Of a DNA stretch of 64,000 nt, positions 1 through 12,009 are shown in pieces. Source of the DNA: Agrypnia vestita (lineage: Eukaryota; Arthropoda; Insecta; Trichoptera; Phryganeidae). The notes beneath the pieces were generated by a model. It did not search any database. It worked only from the letters and a program-made list of their open reading frames with translations, and had not been told where the DNA came from. A program made the translations under genes and the position numbers. The stretch lies in NCBI GenBank assembly GCA_016648135.1, contig JADDOH010023107.1, positions 1 to 64,000 on the forward strand. The letters are read 5' to 3'. Each line of letters starts with the position of its first letter. Position 1 is the stretch's first letter.

Positions 1-2732
1 TCAGAATAAATTGCAATATATAAATGAAATTGAAACAATAATTAGCAATGTAAACACTAGTGATAATTTTATCATTCTTGGTGACATAAATATAAATACC
101 TTACATGAAAATGATCCTCTAGTTATAAAATATGAAAATTTGCTAAACCGTAACTATTTTACAAGGTGCATTTTTGACATCACAAGAGAAGCTATTGTTA
201 ATGATCGATTATCACAATCATGCATAGATCATATTTACATATAGGCCAAATAATAAAAATAAAAATAAACTGCTGTCTTGTGTTTGTGAGTCGCTTGTGG
301 CTGACCACTATATTACAGCTTCAAGAATAATATTCATGAAAACTGACAATACGCACAAAATGAAAACTAGGCGACTGATGGATATGAAACAAGAGAAAAT
401 AGATCTGCTCATTCAAAATCATAATTGGAATTCAATATTGAAAATTAAAAACTGTTGTGATATATATGATTGTATAAAAAATTAATTTTGTGAGATATAT
501 ACAAAGTCCAGAATAAACTCGTACGGAAGTGTGAATAGGTCGCAAAATCCAATATGTCCATGGGTAACTAATACATTGCTAGAAGAAATAAATAAAAGGG
601 ATAAATTATTTGTGCTGTGGAGAAATTCACCTAGAAATAAATCGCATGAAATGAATTATAAGAGGTTTAGAAATAAATTAAATAAAGTATTGATAAATAA
701 AAAGCTAATCTATTATAACAACTTGTTCAGGGAAACTTTACACGACAGCCACAAAACTTGGGATACAATTAATAACATTTTAGGTAGAAAAAATACGAGT
801 AACTGTGATGAAATCATAACAAAATTCTTTAGTGGCACCTCATACACTTGTATCTGTAATAACTTTGTTAAGTATTTCTCGGATTCTATTGATCAAATGT
901 TGCACCATTGTGAACATAAATTGTCAGACTTTTCTTTGGTAGATCAACCACAGAGTTTTTTAATCACTAAAGCGTCTCTGAGTGATATCATAGAAATAGT
1001 AAGGGGTATGAAACTTACTCATATGCCAGGTATTGATGGCATACGCTTGGGTGAGATTAAAAGAAACATAAATGTGCTAGGTCCCGTGATTGTTCATCTT
1101 ATAAATACTATCTTGACACAGAATGAAATCCCAGGAATGTTAAAAATAGGAATTATAAGACCAATCTATAAAGGGGGGAAGCATGATGAATATACTAATT
1201 ATAGGCCCATATGTATACTGCCTGCTATTGAAAAAATCTTAGAAAAATTTTTGCATACTAAAATCTATAATTACCTAATAAAGTTTAACATATTATATCC
1301 GAATCAGTATGGATTTCAAAAACACAAAAGTACAGAAATTCTCATGGAAAATTTTTCAAATCATGTAAATTCAGAATTAAATGACAAAAATCATGTCATT
1401 ATACTATTCATAGATAATTCTAAAGCATTCGATACAATAAATCGGGAAACACTCATAACAATCTTGAGAAGCATTGGCATAGGTGGAAATTTAATTGAAG
1501 TCCTAGTGGATTACTTAACAAATAGAGAAATCTTAGTAAAAATTAAAGACACATTTAGTAATCCAAAATTTACGAATACTGGGGTGCCCCAGGGATCTAT
1601 TCTTGGTCCACTACTTTATATTATTTATGTATCTACTATGTCTAAAATCTTTAAGTATGCTAAGCATTTTGTGTATGCTGATGATACTGCTCTTGTTATC
1701 TCCCACAAGGATGTAAGATGGGTGGAAAATTGTATGCAAGAAGATTATAATGCTTTACTTAAATGGTCTCATGATATGGGTTTAATTATTAATGCAAAAA
1801 AAACTAAAGTCATGCATGTAAGGTCACCTCATATAACTGTGACTAATCAAATAAATATTATTTCCCATAATTTTGATTGCTTGCATTCCGGAATTAATGC
1901 ATCGTGTAATTGTGAAAAAATTGAATTAGTTAATGAATACGTATATCTTGGTATTACCATAGATACATTTTTCAAATGGGATATTCAGGTAAATAAGGTA
2001 TGTAAGAGGTTGAGAACTGTATTGGGATGTATGCACAAGATTAAATACTATGTTCCGATACAGACTATGAAAACTATATATCAATCTTTAGCGGAATCGG
2101 TAATAAGGTATGGAATAACTAGCTGGGGTCTAACTTGCAAAACTAATATTAGAAAAATTCAAAATATTCAAAATTCGGCTATAAAATTAATAAATAAAGA
2201 AAGTGCTACTAAAGATATACAGGAACTCTTCAAGAAACAAGGCTCTATGCCAATTAATGCTATCTTGTGGTACAAACTAATTACACGATATCATGAAGAT
2301 GGGACATATAAGCATAGATTGATTCATAAACATAGTACCAGATTTACGGTTAAAGAAGGACTACGAATACCGAAGGTCATAAATAAATATGGACAAAGAA
2401 CATTAAAATATGTCATACCAAAAATATTAAATAAAATCCCATGTCGTGTCAAAATGGATATTAATAAAAAAGGGCAAAATACAGAATTAATGAATATGTT
2501 ATTAAATAAAAGAGACTTATTTTGATTTTGGTAATATTTGTATTTTTTCTTGTATTGTTGTATAGTATTGTTAATTTGTATTTGAGTTTATAAGATCTAT
2601 TGTAATTAATTAATATGAATGTATTTCTGGTAAATACAATTTATTTATATATATATATATGTATTGATGCACCTACAGACAAATATAAATGTGATGTTTT
2701 GTGGGTCTGAGATGTAAAAAAAAAAAAAAAAA
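1..2732 (+). mobile_element. Non-LTR retrotransposon (LINE, jockey/CR1-like), cut by window edge
   Basis: This is the 3' part of a LINE that continues off the left edge. It carries the end of an apurinic-type endonuclease, a complete reverse transcriptase, a short AT-rich 3' UTR with a (TA)n run near 2648-2664, and a terminal poly(A) at about 2716-2733. The protein resembles the LINE at 25.8-30.6 kb in motif order and in a Cys/His-bearing stretch before the YLGI motif, so both probably belong to the same broad clade. The element is dead because its ORF has a frameshift and a stop. Clade assignment is an inference from motifs only. Confidence 0.9.
2..2525 (+). pseudogene. Broken LINE ORF2: endonuclease plus reverse transcriptase
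   Basis: The endonuclease part shows GDININT (about 80-100) and SCIDHIYI before a stop at 242-244. The next motif, ADHYI, appears at about 300 in another frame, so a frameshift lies between about 244 and 297. A TAA at 483-485 then interrupts the new frame, which reopens and runs to the stop at 2523-2525. Reverse transcriptase motifs follow in order: FIDNSKAFDT (about 1408), GVPQGSILGP (about 1580) and the catalytic YADD (1674-1685), then YLGITID and the C-terminal region with SVIRYGITSWG. The enzyme would nick target DNA and copy the element RNA by target-primed reverse transcription. Two disabling changes make it a pseudogene, although the RT segment itself reads through for over 660 codons. 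Confidence 0.9.
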
Positions 2733-2733
2733 A

Positions 2734-3227
2734 TTATTTCCACTGAAATACTTTTTAACTAACAGCTTTGTCCTAAAATATACCCGAGAGAAGAAAACGT
2801 AATAAAAATCTTACAATACACAAACAACAACTAACAAATCCATTAGGAAGTGAACATCTTGAAATGAGGAAAATGAAACTAGACATTGCTGTCGAGATGA
2901 TAGCATACAATGGAATAGAGAGGAATGCGAAGGGGAATATGTAAGACCTTAAAAATACGCGGATTTAAAAAAGGAATTGAAAGTGACAGGGGAGTAAAAA
3001 ATGAGACGAATCGCTTTCTCTGTTTGGATTTGTTACCGAAGCGAATTCCTTAAGGGATGATTGTCAATCTGATTAAGGCGAGCGTGGATGATAAAAAAAT
3101 CAGAGCCAACCAAGGCACACACCGGTAAAAAAAATAGATTATTTTTTATGACAAAGACACTGAAAAAGGATAGAATATAACAAAAATTATAATTTATATT
3201 ATTAATTTTATGGTTTGACATTGTAAG
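2734..3227. other. No gene recognised
   Basis: AT-rich spacer between the LINE poly(A) and the palindrome. Only short open frames occur and none resembles a known protein. Confidence 0.5.
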
Positions 3228-3268
3228 ATAGTGTTAGTTAAATTAGTATAAACCACTACCAGATTTTA

Positions 3269-3310
3269 GGTCTGCCGGTTTCGAGATGTACCCGCTTCTT
3301 CGTCAGGACC
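3269..3310 (-). ncRNA. Hammerhead-like motif, degenerate
   Basis: On the minus strand CTGACGA (3306-3300) is followed by a weak stem II and GAAA (3282-3279). The flanks GGTC (3310-3307) and GACC (3272-3269) pair perfectly as helix I. The base before the cleavage position is C instead of U (CCGGCA), so self-cleavage is probably lost. Confidence 0.5.
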
Positions 3311-3606
3311 AACACTACAAGACTATGTTCACAATACTATACAACACAACCATAGAACTGTTAATTTTTCAACAATATTTATCACATGCATGTTAATCTT
3401 GTCAAAGAATAGCATGTACTAACTTGCTTATAGAACGATCAGGAATGTAAGAGGGATTCTACGTAGATTCCTGTTCGCTCTGTAGGCAAAGTAGTGCATG
3501 CTTGACAGTCTTTGACAAGATTAACATGCATGTGATAAATATTGGTGAAAAATTAACAGTACTATGGTTGTGGTGTATAGTATTGTGAACATAGTAGTGT
3601 AGTGTT

Positions 3607-3648
3607 GGTCCTGACGAAGAGACGAGTATGTCTCGAAATCGGTAGGCC
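3607..3648 (+). ncRNA. Hammerhead ribozyme candidate (palindrome right arm)
   Basis: CTGACGA (3611-3617) and GAAA (3635-3638) bracket a 5-bp stem II, GAGAC (3619-3623) with GTCTC (3630-3634), loop GAGTAT. Helix I pairs GGTC (3607-3610) with GGCC (3645-3648) using one wobble. Stem III is the loop-less ATC/GGT (3638-3643), followed by A3644 as the cleavage-site nucleotide. All invariant core positions are present. One extra A lies between the core box and stem II, as at other copies in this window. A 3-bp loop-less stem III favours cleavage as a dimer or weak monomer activity. Confidence 0.65.
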
Positions 3649-3691
3649 TAAAATCTGGTAGTGATTTACACTAATTTAACTAACACTTTGT

Positions 3692-6520
3692 TACATTATA
3701 TTTTATTAACTTCTAACTACTTATTAACGCTCATTTAATAAAAAAACTTCTAAAATAAATTGAAACACTTTGAATAATTACAACTTTGACTAGTTTCTAT
3801 ACCGTTGTCTCGTTGTCTATAGCGTCCATCTGCTCAATTGCTATACCATAAAATAAAATATGTGAAGAAATTGGCGTGCATCCATCTTTACCACCGTTAA
3901 AATTTATGATTGTAGTTTATTCAAAGTTTGACAGTCTTTTTGTATTAATTGTTACGTCCAAACACAAAATTAAGGCAATAATCATTAAAATTAATTAATT
4001 TTTCGTTTTATGAACTTTCTAAAGTTGACTAACTTGTCATTTAGTAGAACTCTGAGCGACAATGAAGCAATAAATGACAAGCAGTGACGTCCTAGACATG
4101 TCTGAATTGATTCTATCAATTATGGTGTGGCCAGTATTAATTCTGGAGGGATAGAGGCGATGGTCTTGGCTGGATTGGACTTCAGTAAGATGGAGATCCA
4201 CCAATCCTTGTTCTCCTCATTAATCCTTTTTTATACCTGATTTAAATCCCACTCCGCCTACCTTCATTTTAATATGCCTAGCGACATCTGCTGTCCTGTA
4301 TATCGCGACCCCTACAATTATATTTATTCCTACCGCGTCTATTATACCGCATCACTTACTTCTAAATTGTCTTCGAGTAAAGAAGCCACATATTAATTAC
4401 CGCAACTATTGTATCTACGCGTGAAGAATCCCCATTTGTACCGCATCTATTAAAAAAGAAATATCATCTTGTAAACGCGCATAAAACATTTTATATTTGA
4501 AATAAACCGTAGCCGTAGATTGTGTAGTGATAAATTCGGCAAACGACGGACTTTGTGTCTGCAGTTAGACCAGGAATATTAAAGAAAGAGGCATTTCCGT
4601 CCCTTACACCAGCATCCAGCATCTCAAAGGTAGGATTTTCGTCTTATTTGTGGTCTACATTCATGCTGCGATCTTCGTTTCTGTTTCACCCTTCATCTGC
4701 CAACCAATCTCCAGCATCTTGCCAATATTCGAATTCCCGCTAATGAACGATTTTTGCACTTGAACAAATCTCAATGTACCTCTATGTAATTATAAAAACT
4801 GCATTTGTTTATTATATCATCACCATCACCAAATTGGAAATTTTAGAAATCAGGAACAATTATAAATATCCAAATAAATAACCAAATCCTTTTTGCAAAT
4901 TTGGTTTGTTTGTTTTAAACGTAATTCAGTATACAAAACACCATGATATGAAGTGTTTTCCTTTTATTAATATAAATAAGTAATAGTTTACATGTCTTTT
5001 AACAAATTTACACTTCATAACAACTACAATACTTAAGACATAAAATATTAGGTAGGTATTTCGATCTTACCCTTACAACGAATAAAATATTATCCGTGAA
5101 TTAAAAACCTTTTCCAAAATTTTCACAGGTCCCCAGATTATCTAATCAAAAGAGACGCTTGCGCCAACAAAGTAATCCTATTTAAGCCGAAAATAAATTG
5201 CGTTAAGTATAAATAAAACTTTTCCAATTTTGTTCGAAGTCCTTTTAAAGCCGCGGTAAATTTAAAAAAAAGGTTCCGGCCGATCAATCGCCGGTCAGGT
5301 CCTGCTACAAATTTAACCCCGTTAAGCCTTACTTGATTGCTTTATCGGTTTCAGATATTTAAAGAGATTTAAAAAGGTTCCGGGCCACGTTCGACACTGT
5401 TTTGACGGCTCTGTTTGTAGACCCCTCGATGGCTGGAAATTATGCCCCACGTCCGATTGTGGCCTTGACTATCGAATCGAAACGTGTATGCACCATACTT
5501 TATTTTTATGTTTTTGATGTGTAACGTCTTTTCTCTCGCTTTCCTGCAATCTGCGGCAGTTATTTCGTGAAAATGGATGGGAATGCGTAATGAGAAATAA
5601 GATGCCAAGGAAGCACGCGAAATTTTATTTAACCAATGAGCGCGCGCGATGAAAAAAATCATCGTTTATAAACAGATCAATGTCCAACAAGTGCCATCAC
5701 ATCACAGCGAAGATGCACACTCCCAACAGCCAACCCTTCTGATTTTGTATATATGCCACGCGACTGGTGTGAAGCGTGTAGATGTTGTAACTTTCATAAA
5801 AAAATTGGTCTGTGTCTTCTAAAGCGTCCAATAAATACTTAATTTTTTTACATTAATGTAAATAATAACTATCTTTAATGATTTACATTCTCAAATTTTA
5901 TGTAATTAATGTGATTATTTTTAAAAATCCATTCAAAGTTTTCATATAATATGTGTGTCAGCACACTACCGCCATCTAAGAAAACAAATAAAACATTTAA
6001 TTAACCAAACACAGTTCTAAACAAAATGTGTATACCTAGTGCGGCAAAATTCAATAATAAATAAATGCATATACATTTTCTTTGCTTGTATTAACTAATT
6101 AATAAATATATATGTATTACCTTTTTTAAATTTTGATGTTAATTTCTGTTGCTGCTCAATTGATATTTTTAATTGTGAGACGTAAAATGATACATGTCAT
6201 ATGCGACTACTGTAAGGCTAGCTCGTTTTTTTATTTTTTTATATTCATTATCGTCTGTCCGTTTGGTTCTTTTGATGATTAATCTGAATCACCATAACAA
6301 AATATAATCCACTTGATGTACTCTTTATGACACAGGCTCAGTTCAATTGAGAAATATTGATAAGCTTGGTGGACGATCGCTTGAGCGTGTAATACATGCT
6401 CAACACGGTGTTGACCTTGGAAACCGCGCACCCATCATAAAACTCTTTAATCTAGAAATTATATCATAATCTTTCATTTGTTCGGATTACTATTTTTAAT
6501 TTATTTTATCATAATGACAT
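3692..6520. other. No gene recognised
   Basis: About 2.8 kb of AT-rich sequence. Open frames stay below 100 codons and none shows a domain I recognise, including the 97-codon minus frame at 5369-5662. Ordinary intergenic, intronic or decayed repeat DNA fits. Confidence 0.5.
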
Positions 6521-6765
6521 CATACTACAAACTAACTAACCATTACGCCGTTTCCCCGCAAGGGTAGGCAGAGAGGATTGAACGCCACACTCGTCTATCC
6601 TGGCACACCACTTTTGCTTCGGCCACATTCATACATCTTCTCATACAAGTTCTACGGCTGTTGCGGCTTTTAACGGGGCCATCCTCAAACACTTGTTGTA
6701 TCTGATCGTGCCAGGTCTTTCGCGGACGCCCTCTATTTCTGTTGCCTTTACTACCTTATCATAAA
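6521..6765 (-). mobile_element. RTE-like LINE 3' fragment
   Basis: This is a reverse-strand copy of the 3' end found intact at 18027-18614. It shares the AACTAACTAACC tail, the segment encoding the ARDR..WRSIL end, and the GNRNRGRPRKTW region. It is truncated at about 6765 and its reading frame is damaged. Confidence 0.85.
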
Positions 6766-7454
6766 AAGATGTATAGTGGAATCATCCCACTTTCAAAACG
6801 TTCCTAAAATATTTATATTTTGTACTCTAATTTCGCTCTAGAACCATCGATCAGGGTTAATTATGTCCTGTTGACAGCCTGTTTGTAAAAAAAATTAAAA
6901 ATTATTCCCATGCACATACGCAGATGTCTCAAAATAATTTATCTACACATTTTTCTACTTTATATACAGAAGCATCTGTATATATTTCACCGAAAGGTCG
7001 ACGATAACAAAAAATACGAATATTTGCAAAATCAGGCATAGGATACAATTTATTTGCGTAAACAGCCACTTAAGGCAGCAGTTGGGGTTCTGTATTCGAA
7101 TTCCTCGAATTCGAATACAGAATCAGACTACGGATGTATAAATTCAATGGCTCTACCTTTAAATTCAAGGCGTATCTTCTCATGCTAGAAACGCCTTTAA
7201 ATTTACTGATATCTTCATAATGGTGTCTTCTTAGTAGGGCCACGACCGAAAACTAGGTGAGTCGATTCCTAACTGGTAAATTTGGTGTTTTATTAGTTTC
7301 TTTCATCGGATTATCTGTAACGTAAGTGATACAGTCATATAAACGTATGGCCACATGATATACAGAAAAACCCCGTTTAGCGCGAATTCGATTTGCGCGA
7401 ATATCAATTCAAAATTATACTATTTTACCATTTTATGCAGCTTATTAATCAGAT
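6766..7454. other. No gene; contains a perfect hairpin
   Basis: No coding signal. At 7088-7122 two 16-bp arms (TTCTGTATTCGAATTC and its exact complement) flank the 3-nt loop CTC. The segment near 6825-6910 is loosely repeated near 21280-21370 (GTACTCTAAT then CTGTTGACAG/GGTC), so it is probably decayed repeat DNA. Confidence 0.6.
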
Positions 7455-7905
7455 AACGTTTTTACTTCCTTTTTTTTAACTCGTGGCGTCTGCTTGCTTG
7501 ACGAAAAAACTTTGTATCGATTTTTAACCCTTTTCCCGTGATCCAATCGAGCTGAAACTTTGCAAGCAGACTCTTGGCGACAATCAAGGAGATCTATCAA
7601 ATTTTCGTTAAAAATTAATAATAATTATAGTATAATTTTTGAATTTTTTAAATTTTTAATGGCTTTTTCATACAAGTTGTATGGAGATTCCGACGCATAT
7701 GGTAGACACGAAACCCGAATATTAGAAAGGGAGCATTGTAATAAAAAATAATAATAATTATAGTATAATTTTGGATTTTTTGAATTTTTAATGTTTTTTT
7801 CATACAAGTTGTATGGAGATTCCGACGCATATGGTAGACACGAAACCCGAAAATGAGAAAGGGAGTATTGTAGAAACATGGTTTTTATGGGTTACTTTTT
7901 TTATT
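7455..7905. repeat. ACTCCCTTTC-family MITE with internal duplication
   Basis: The family has short terminal inverted repeats (TIRs) TACTCCCTTTC/GAAAGGGAGTA, an inner TTTTAACTCGTAGCGTCTGC block and a CCCGTGATCCAATCGAGCTG block. In this copy a block of about 133 bp is present twice in tandem (starts near 7621 and 7754), each with ATGGAGATTCCGACGCATAT. Other copies lie near 22118-22427, 44640, 45183, 46880-47450 and 48470. Confidence 0.75.
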
Positions 7906-8112
7906 AATCAGATAGCTGTTTAAGATATCATTTGCCATTATTTAAAAAAAAACTAGGCAAGAATGATCTCTTTCAACATATATGGTATATTGTCCTTGTG
8001 ATATTTATATATTGTAGGCGCGTGCAGTGAATATATTGATGCAAGGCTTTTTAAAACATACATTTTGAAAAAAAAATCGAAATGTAATATTTATCTCATA
8101 AAATATTATGAT

Positions 8113-8298
8113 ATCGAGGGTAGAATCCAAAAGGGTGTTAGCGATTATTTTCAAATTTAGAGGATAAGAAAATAAAGTTCTGTCAATCTGATTTTGTCAA
8201 TAATAGAAATATTGACTTAATCAAATTGACAAAACATTGTTTTGATCTCTTTTAAGGTTTGAAATAATTACTAAAGCCTTTTTGGTTTTCTACCCTCG
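8113..8298. mobile_element. Hairpin MITE 1
   Basis: TIRs of about 45 bp begin TCGAGGGTAGAA and end TTCTACCCTCGA. Both ends abut TA dinucleotides. There is no ORF, so the element is non-autonomous. Confidence 0.8.
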
Positions 8299-8395
8299 AT
8301 ATATTTATAACTGAATAATATGACTAACAATTTTGGGGTATTTAATAAAAGGCAGCAATATACAAAAAAAAATTAAAAAATGTATTGAATACTAT

Positions 8396-8530
8396 CACCG
8401 AGGATAAATAATTTAAAATGTACTGAATTCTAGATTTCTATTCCAAATTCACGTATTCTATAAATGTATAGGCTATGTTTCCTATAAACACTTGAATTCA
8501 GTATATTATAATTTATTTATCCTCGATAAC
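8396..8530. mobile_element. Hairpin MITE 2
   Basis: About 135 bp with arms of about 32 bp, starting CGAGGATAAATAA and closing with TTATTTATCCTCG. The inner ends of both arms carry GAATTC. No coding capacity. Confidence 0.8.
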
Positions 8531-8582
8531 TGCATTAAATTTGTTTGGATATTGCTTCCTTCGCGCTTATACCCCACATATC

Positions 8583-8838
8583 GTCGCTGTATATATAATA
8601 AAGCCTATGTGCCGTTTAGTATATTCTGAGATGAACGAATCAATTTATCAATTTTTCATATAAATAATGGAGATATACTAAAAAAAATATTGCCGTTCAT
8701 CTGGAAAGAAGTCTATCTAGTAATTATTTAAAATATTTTTTTAAATCTAGTCTGTGCAATTATTTTTTAAAACAGTTTCATTCGTTTATCTCAGAATGTA
8801 CTAAAACGTCACGTAGGCTTAATTACATATATAGCGAC
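8583..8838. mobile_element. Hairpin MITE 3
   Basis: Arms of about 57 bp start GTCGCTGTATATAT and end ATATATAGCGAC, sharing AAGCCTA, GTTTAGTA and TTCTGAGAT.AACGAAT in inverted order. It lies directly beside the two preceding MITEs. Confidence 0.75.
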
Positions 8839-8897
8839 AATATGTTCTATTATCTGTATTTTTTAAAATATTTGATGTATTGGAGTTGTTGTTTTTA

Positions 8898-9415
8898 ATT
8901 GCTCCAATGTGTTCCTTCAATCGTGTAGCGATATTGCGTTTGGTTTGTCCTATGTAGAAGGGAATCCAAAGGGAATCTCTGTCACTTCATCAGATTTGAC
9001 AAGGCAAAAATCTTATCAACAGAACCGTACCTTATACCCAGATTAGTGAGGGAGTCCATTGAAATATACAAACATCCCAATTTCAATAGAGATGACAGTT
9101 ACAAAGTATCAAGTATATGGCGCCCTGTTCTAACGACACTGATTCAACCCTTGAAAGAAGTCGCAGTAAAATCGCCGACGAACTAGTACATATTGCACAC
9201 TGGCGACCTCTATTGTAGAAGAAGAGAACACTCCACAACAAAGTGCATACAATTTACGCCCTAGAAAGCAGCACCTAATCAGTCCGACCTCCACTTCCGC
9301 GGGTAAAGGTCGTCCTCCCGATGACGTTGGATAAGTATCCAACGAAACGTCGAGATTCGCTTGTCGGTAATACATACGGTGCGTATAAAATATCCGAAAT
9401 TACAGTTAAATTATG
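8898..9415 (+). mobile_element. Penelope-like element fragment with inverted 5' part
   Basis: The block 8966-9415 runs in the same order as 61972-62405 and includes the C-terminal GIY-YIG-linked coding region and the hammerhead repeat. The block 8898-8961 is the reverse complement of about 61866-61932 (the FYIGQTKRN region). About 40 bp between these positions is missing, so the more 5' piece is flipped at the junction. This is the shape of twin-primed, 5'-inverted retrotransposition. The reading frame is shifted near 9165-9225, so it is non-functional. Confidence 0.85.
9315..9354 (+). ncRNA. Hammerhead-like motif, mutated core
   Basis: Same arrangement as 62319-62358: CTC (9315-9317) pairs with GAG (9352-9354). 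The 7-bp stem II is GTTGGAT/ATCCAAC (9326-9332, 9337-9343), then GAAACGTC. The core reads CCGATGA instead of CTGATGA (T to C at 9319), an invariant position, so this copy is probably inactive. Confidence 0.6.
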
Positions 9416-9479
9416 AAAAATAATGTCCTTAGTTTCTGTAATTACTACAGATTCATCTGCTGGGTCCCAAGACCAGATC

Positions 9480-9590
9480 CTCTGTGATTCGCCTCCCCGC
9501 TACGCATGCTACGCACGCTGCGCTTACGCAACATCTGTAACAGTAAAAATTTTAACCTAAAAATGTCAAAAGAAGTATAATTTTATTTAT
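9480..9590. repeat. Dispersed repeat (CGCTACGC..GCGCAAC)
   Basis: Shares CCCCGCTAC, CTGCGC..GCGCAAC.TC, GTAACAGT.AAAATTTTA and CCAAAAGAAGT-like order with 20335-20450. The family is unknown. Confidence 0.5.
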
Positions 9591-10335
9591 TTATTTTATT
9601 TTTTATTTATTTTATTTATTATTAATTACACGGCTTAACAGCCTTTTACAACAGGTTTATACATAATTAAAATATAACAAACGATTAAATGTAAAAGAAA
9701 AATAAAGGGTATAAATGTAAAAAAGTATATATACATAGTTTAAACATAATGAGGTTAGACATATATGTAAAAAAAGTATATATGCAAAAAAGTGTAAAGT
9801 AGTGATCTCAGAAATTTTTACTCACCGATAATATAGCAATATTAAATTTGAATAGCCAGGTATATATAAAAAATTTAAGACATTATATAAAAATTTAATA
9901 TTTTGAAAAGAAATGATCATATAATGATTTTTTAAATTTTGAGAGAGATAGATTTAAAATGTCGACATATGTAGGTAGTTCATTGCCCAGTTTGTGCATC
10001 CGAGGTATGCTAGAATTTGAACGATAGTTTGTGTCCGAATTGTCACAATAAAACAGCATGTTTTGGCGGGTCCTACGGTTAGGTACTTTAAAATTAATAC
10101 TATTCAGGAGTTTGCAACAGTCGAAATTTGAGTGTAATATTTTAAAAAGGAATATTAAATCTGTTAATTTTTCGATCTTCCAAGGTTAGGAGATTAAGAT
10201 TAGTTAATTTTAAAGTAAAATTCCAGAACATTCTAAAGATTCGTATTTTTAAGTAGATGACGCGTAAATTATTTGGTATTAACCAACTGACTTTTTGAAT
10301 CTCATTGTTTAACATTTCCTAAGTGAATTGTTACT
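9591..10335 (-). mobile_element. LINE 3' end (jockey/CR1-like), minus strand
   Basis: The (AAAT)n tail lies at 9585-9625 and the 3' UTR at 9626-9895. The end of an RT ORF is readable on the minus strand from about 10075 to a stop at 9898-9896, with TRQNMLFY, PRMHKLGNELP and SLSKFKKSLYDHF, typical of the ORF2 C terminus in jockey/CR1-like LINEs. It is 5'-truncated and frames upstream are broken. Confidence 0.75.
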
Positions 10336-12009
10336 TTTTTTGTGAATGATGAATATTTTGAGACATAATTATGCTTTGGCACTTTGAATAATGGATTCCA
10401 GGATTGATTGATGGCCTGGGAGGCAGATATTAGGGTTTATTCAAAGGGAATCTCGCTAAAGTTGGTTTAATTATTTTGAAAACAATGACTGGTAGCGAGC
10501 GAATATTTCTGAAGCGGGTGAACTTTTATTCAAACGAATTTTTCTAAATGAAAATTGACGCCCGTTTGGAAAGGTTTTCATACATTAAGTTATTTATTTT
10601 TACCAATAATACATTAATATATTGAGAATATCCAATGTGTTGACGAAGGGTAGAATTCCTACTCAACTTACGGAATTTTCCGGCGTTCATGGATTATGTC
10701 ACTTTATACTTACAAGTGTCATAAAATGACATATGGCAAAGCATGGAAAAGAAGCACAATATTTAAGTAAATAAAGAATTTACTCAGGTACATTTACATG
10801 TTTATTGTTGCATATTTTATAGATTTAGTTTATTCCTTACTACGGTAATTTTACTCATTTTATTTATTCTATCATATTTTTTAGTTTCTTAATTTAGTTT
10901 TGTGATTTTATTTATACTTTTAGCAAATTACGTTTTTATTGTTTTCTCTTTGTATTCCTATTTTTTTTTTAAACTTTTATTTCAGTTTGCCACTTCTTTT
11001 GTGGATCCATATGGAAGACGCTATTTTGATAAGAAATGTAAAACTATCATTTGTATTATTATTTATTTATTTACGTTATTTCCATTTTTCCAGCATGTCT
11101 CATGATACTTTTAGATTTTTTTATATTTTTTACTCTTGATTTTTACTGTATGTGGTATTTTCTTTCAAAATAAATATTAGACATCGATCTAAGATAGTAA
11201 AATAACAAAAAAGCGACCTACTTCAGAACAGGTATTCCTATATATCTAGCGAGGTAGGTAGTTACCGAGAGCTGTGCTACGTATTATCCTAAATTGAATT
11301 AATTGATGATCCTTAAATTGAATTAAAATTATGCAATAAGATTTATGACAATAAAATGAAATTTGAAAGGCTTTTTCAATAAAAAAATGAGATGTAAACA
11401 TTTTTTTTTTGAAAAACACACGATTACATTTTATTTTAAATAAAATTTCGTTTAAATAGCCACTTTAGGTTCATTAAAAAAAGTAAATTCATTGAACCCT
11501 ATTTTCGATGCCTTTATCAAAAAAATTAGGCCTAATTTTGTGATTGCAGCGTTCGATATTTAATTTTAAATCATTAAGTGATTGTGGTTTTTAAATAAAC
11601 CATTGATTTTAAATAAATTTACAAAAAATAATTCAAAAAAGTTAAATCACAACTTCTTGGGGGACATTGGACAGTTGAGTGTTTTGTTTTATGCGGGTCC
11701 TAAAGAGTAGCAAAGTAGCAATGTACGCAAAATTTGATGCAGGCAGAAGTAAGTGCCAGAGTTTATAAACAAATAATTTAGTAATATATAGAACGAATGG
11801 AATTCAATGTATTGGGGGAAGGAATTGGAGAGCCCATGTAGAGGATTTATAAGCATATTTTGCCAGAGTCCTAAAGAGAAACAATGGAAAAATTGACATT
11901 ATTGAGTACAAAAATATGGACTTATTCGTAAATTAATTTTATTTATGAAGATGTGTATTGATTTTATTACTCAAAATTGTCGAAAAGGCAGTGGAAAATA
12001 ATTATTTAA
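10336..12009. other. No gene recognised
   Basis: Very AT-rich. Overlapping short hydrophobic frames near 10900-11140 are compositional (poly-T coding for F/L/I) and not evidence of a membrane protein. Confidence 0.5.

Larger units (their letters stand above)
3228..3691. repeat. Large imperfect palindrome with ribozyme-like arms
   Basis: The sequence from about 3228 folds back on itself about a centre near 3458. Left-arm landmarks (GTTAGTTAAATTAGT, ACCAGATTTTAGG, CATGCATGTTAATC, AGCATGTACT) all reappear as reverse complements in the right arm up to about 3691. Each arm is about 230 bp and the match continues almost to the centre. Each arm also contains a hammerhead-like core, on the minus strand at left and the plus strand at right. 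No ORF is present. Tail-to-tail PLE terminal repeats are the most likely origin. Confidence 0.85.

Noticed and set aside
5369..5662. 97-codon minus-strand protein
   Set aside because: No recognisable domain, atypical composition, and no supporting context; a frame of this length is expected by chance in the less AT-rich patch.
10902..11139. Small membrane proteins
   Set aside because: Two overlapping hydrophobic frames are produced by T-rich sequence; no conserved start context or homolog.
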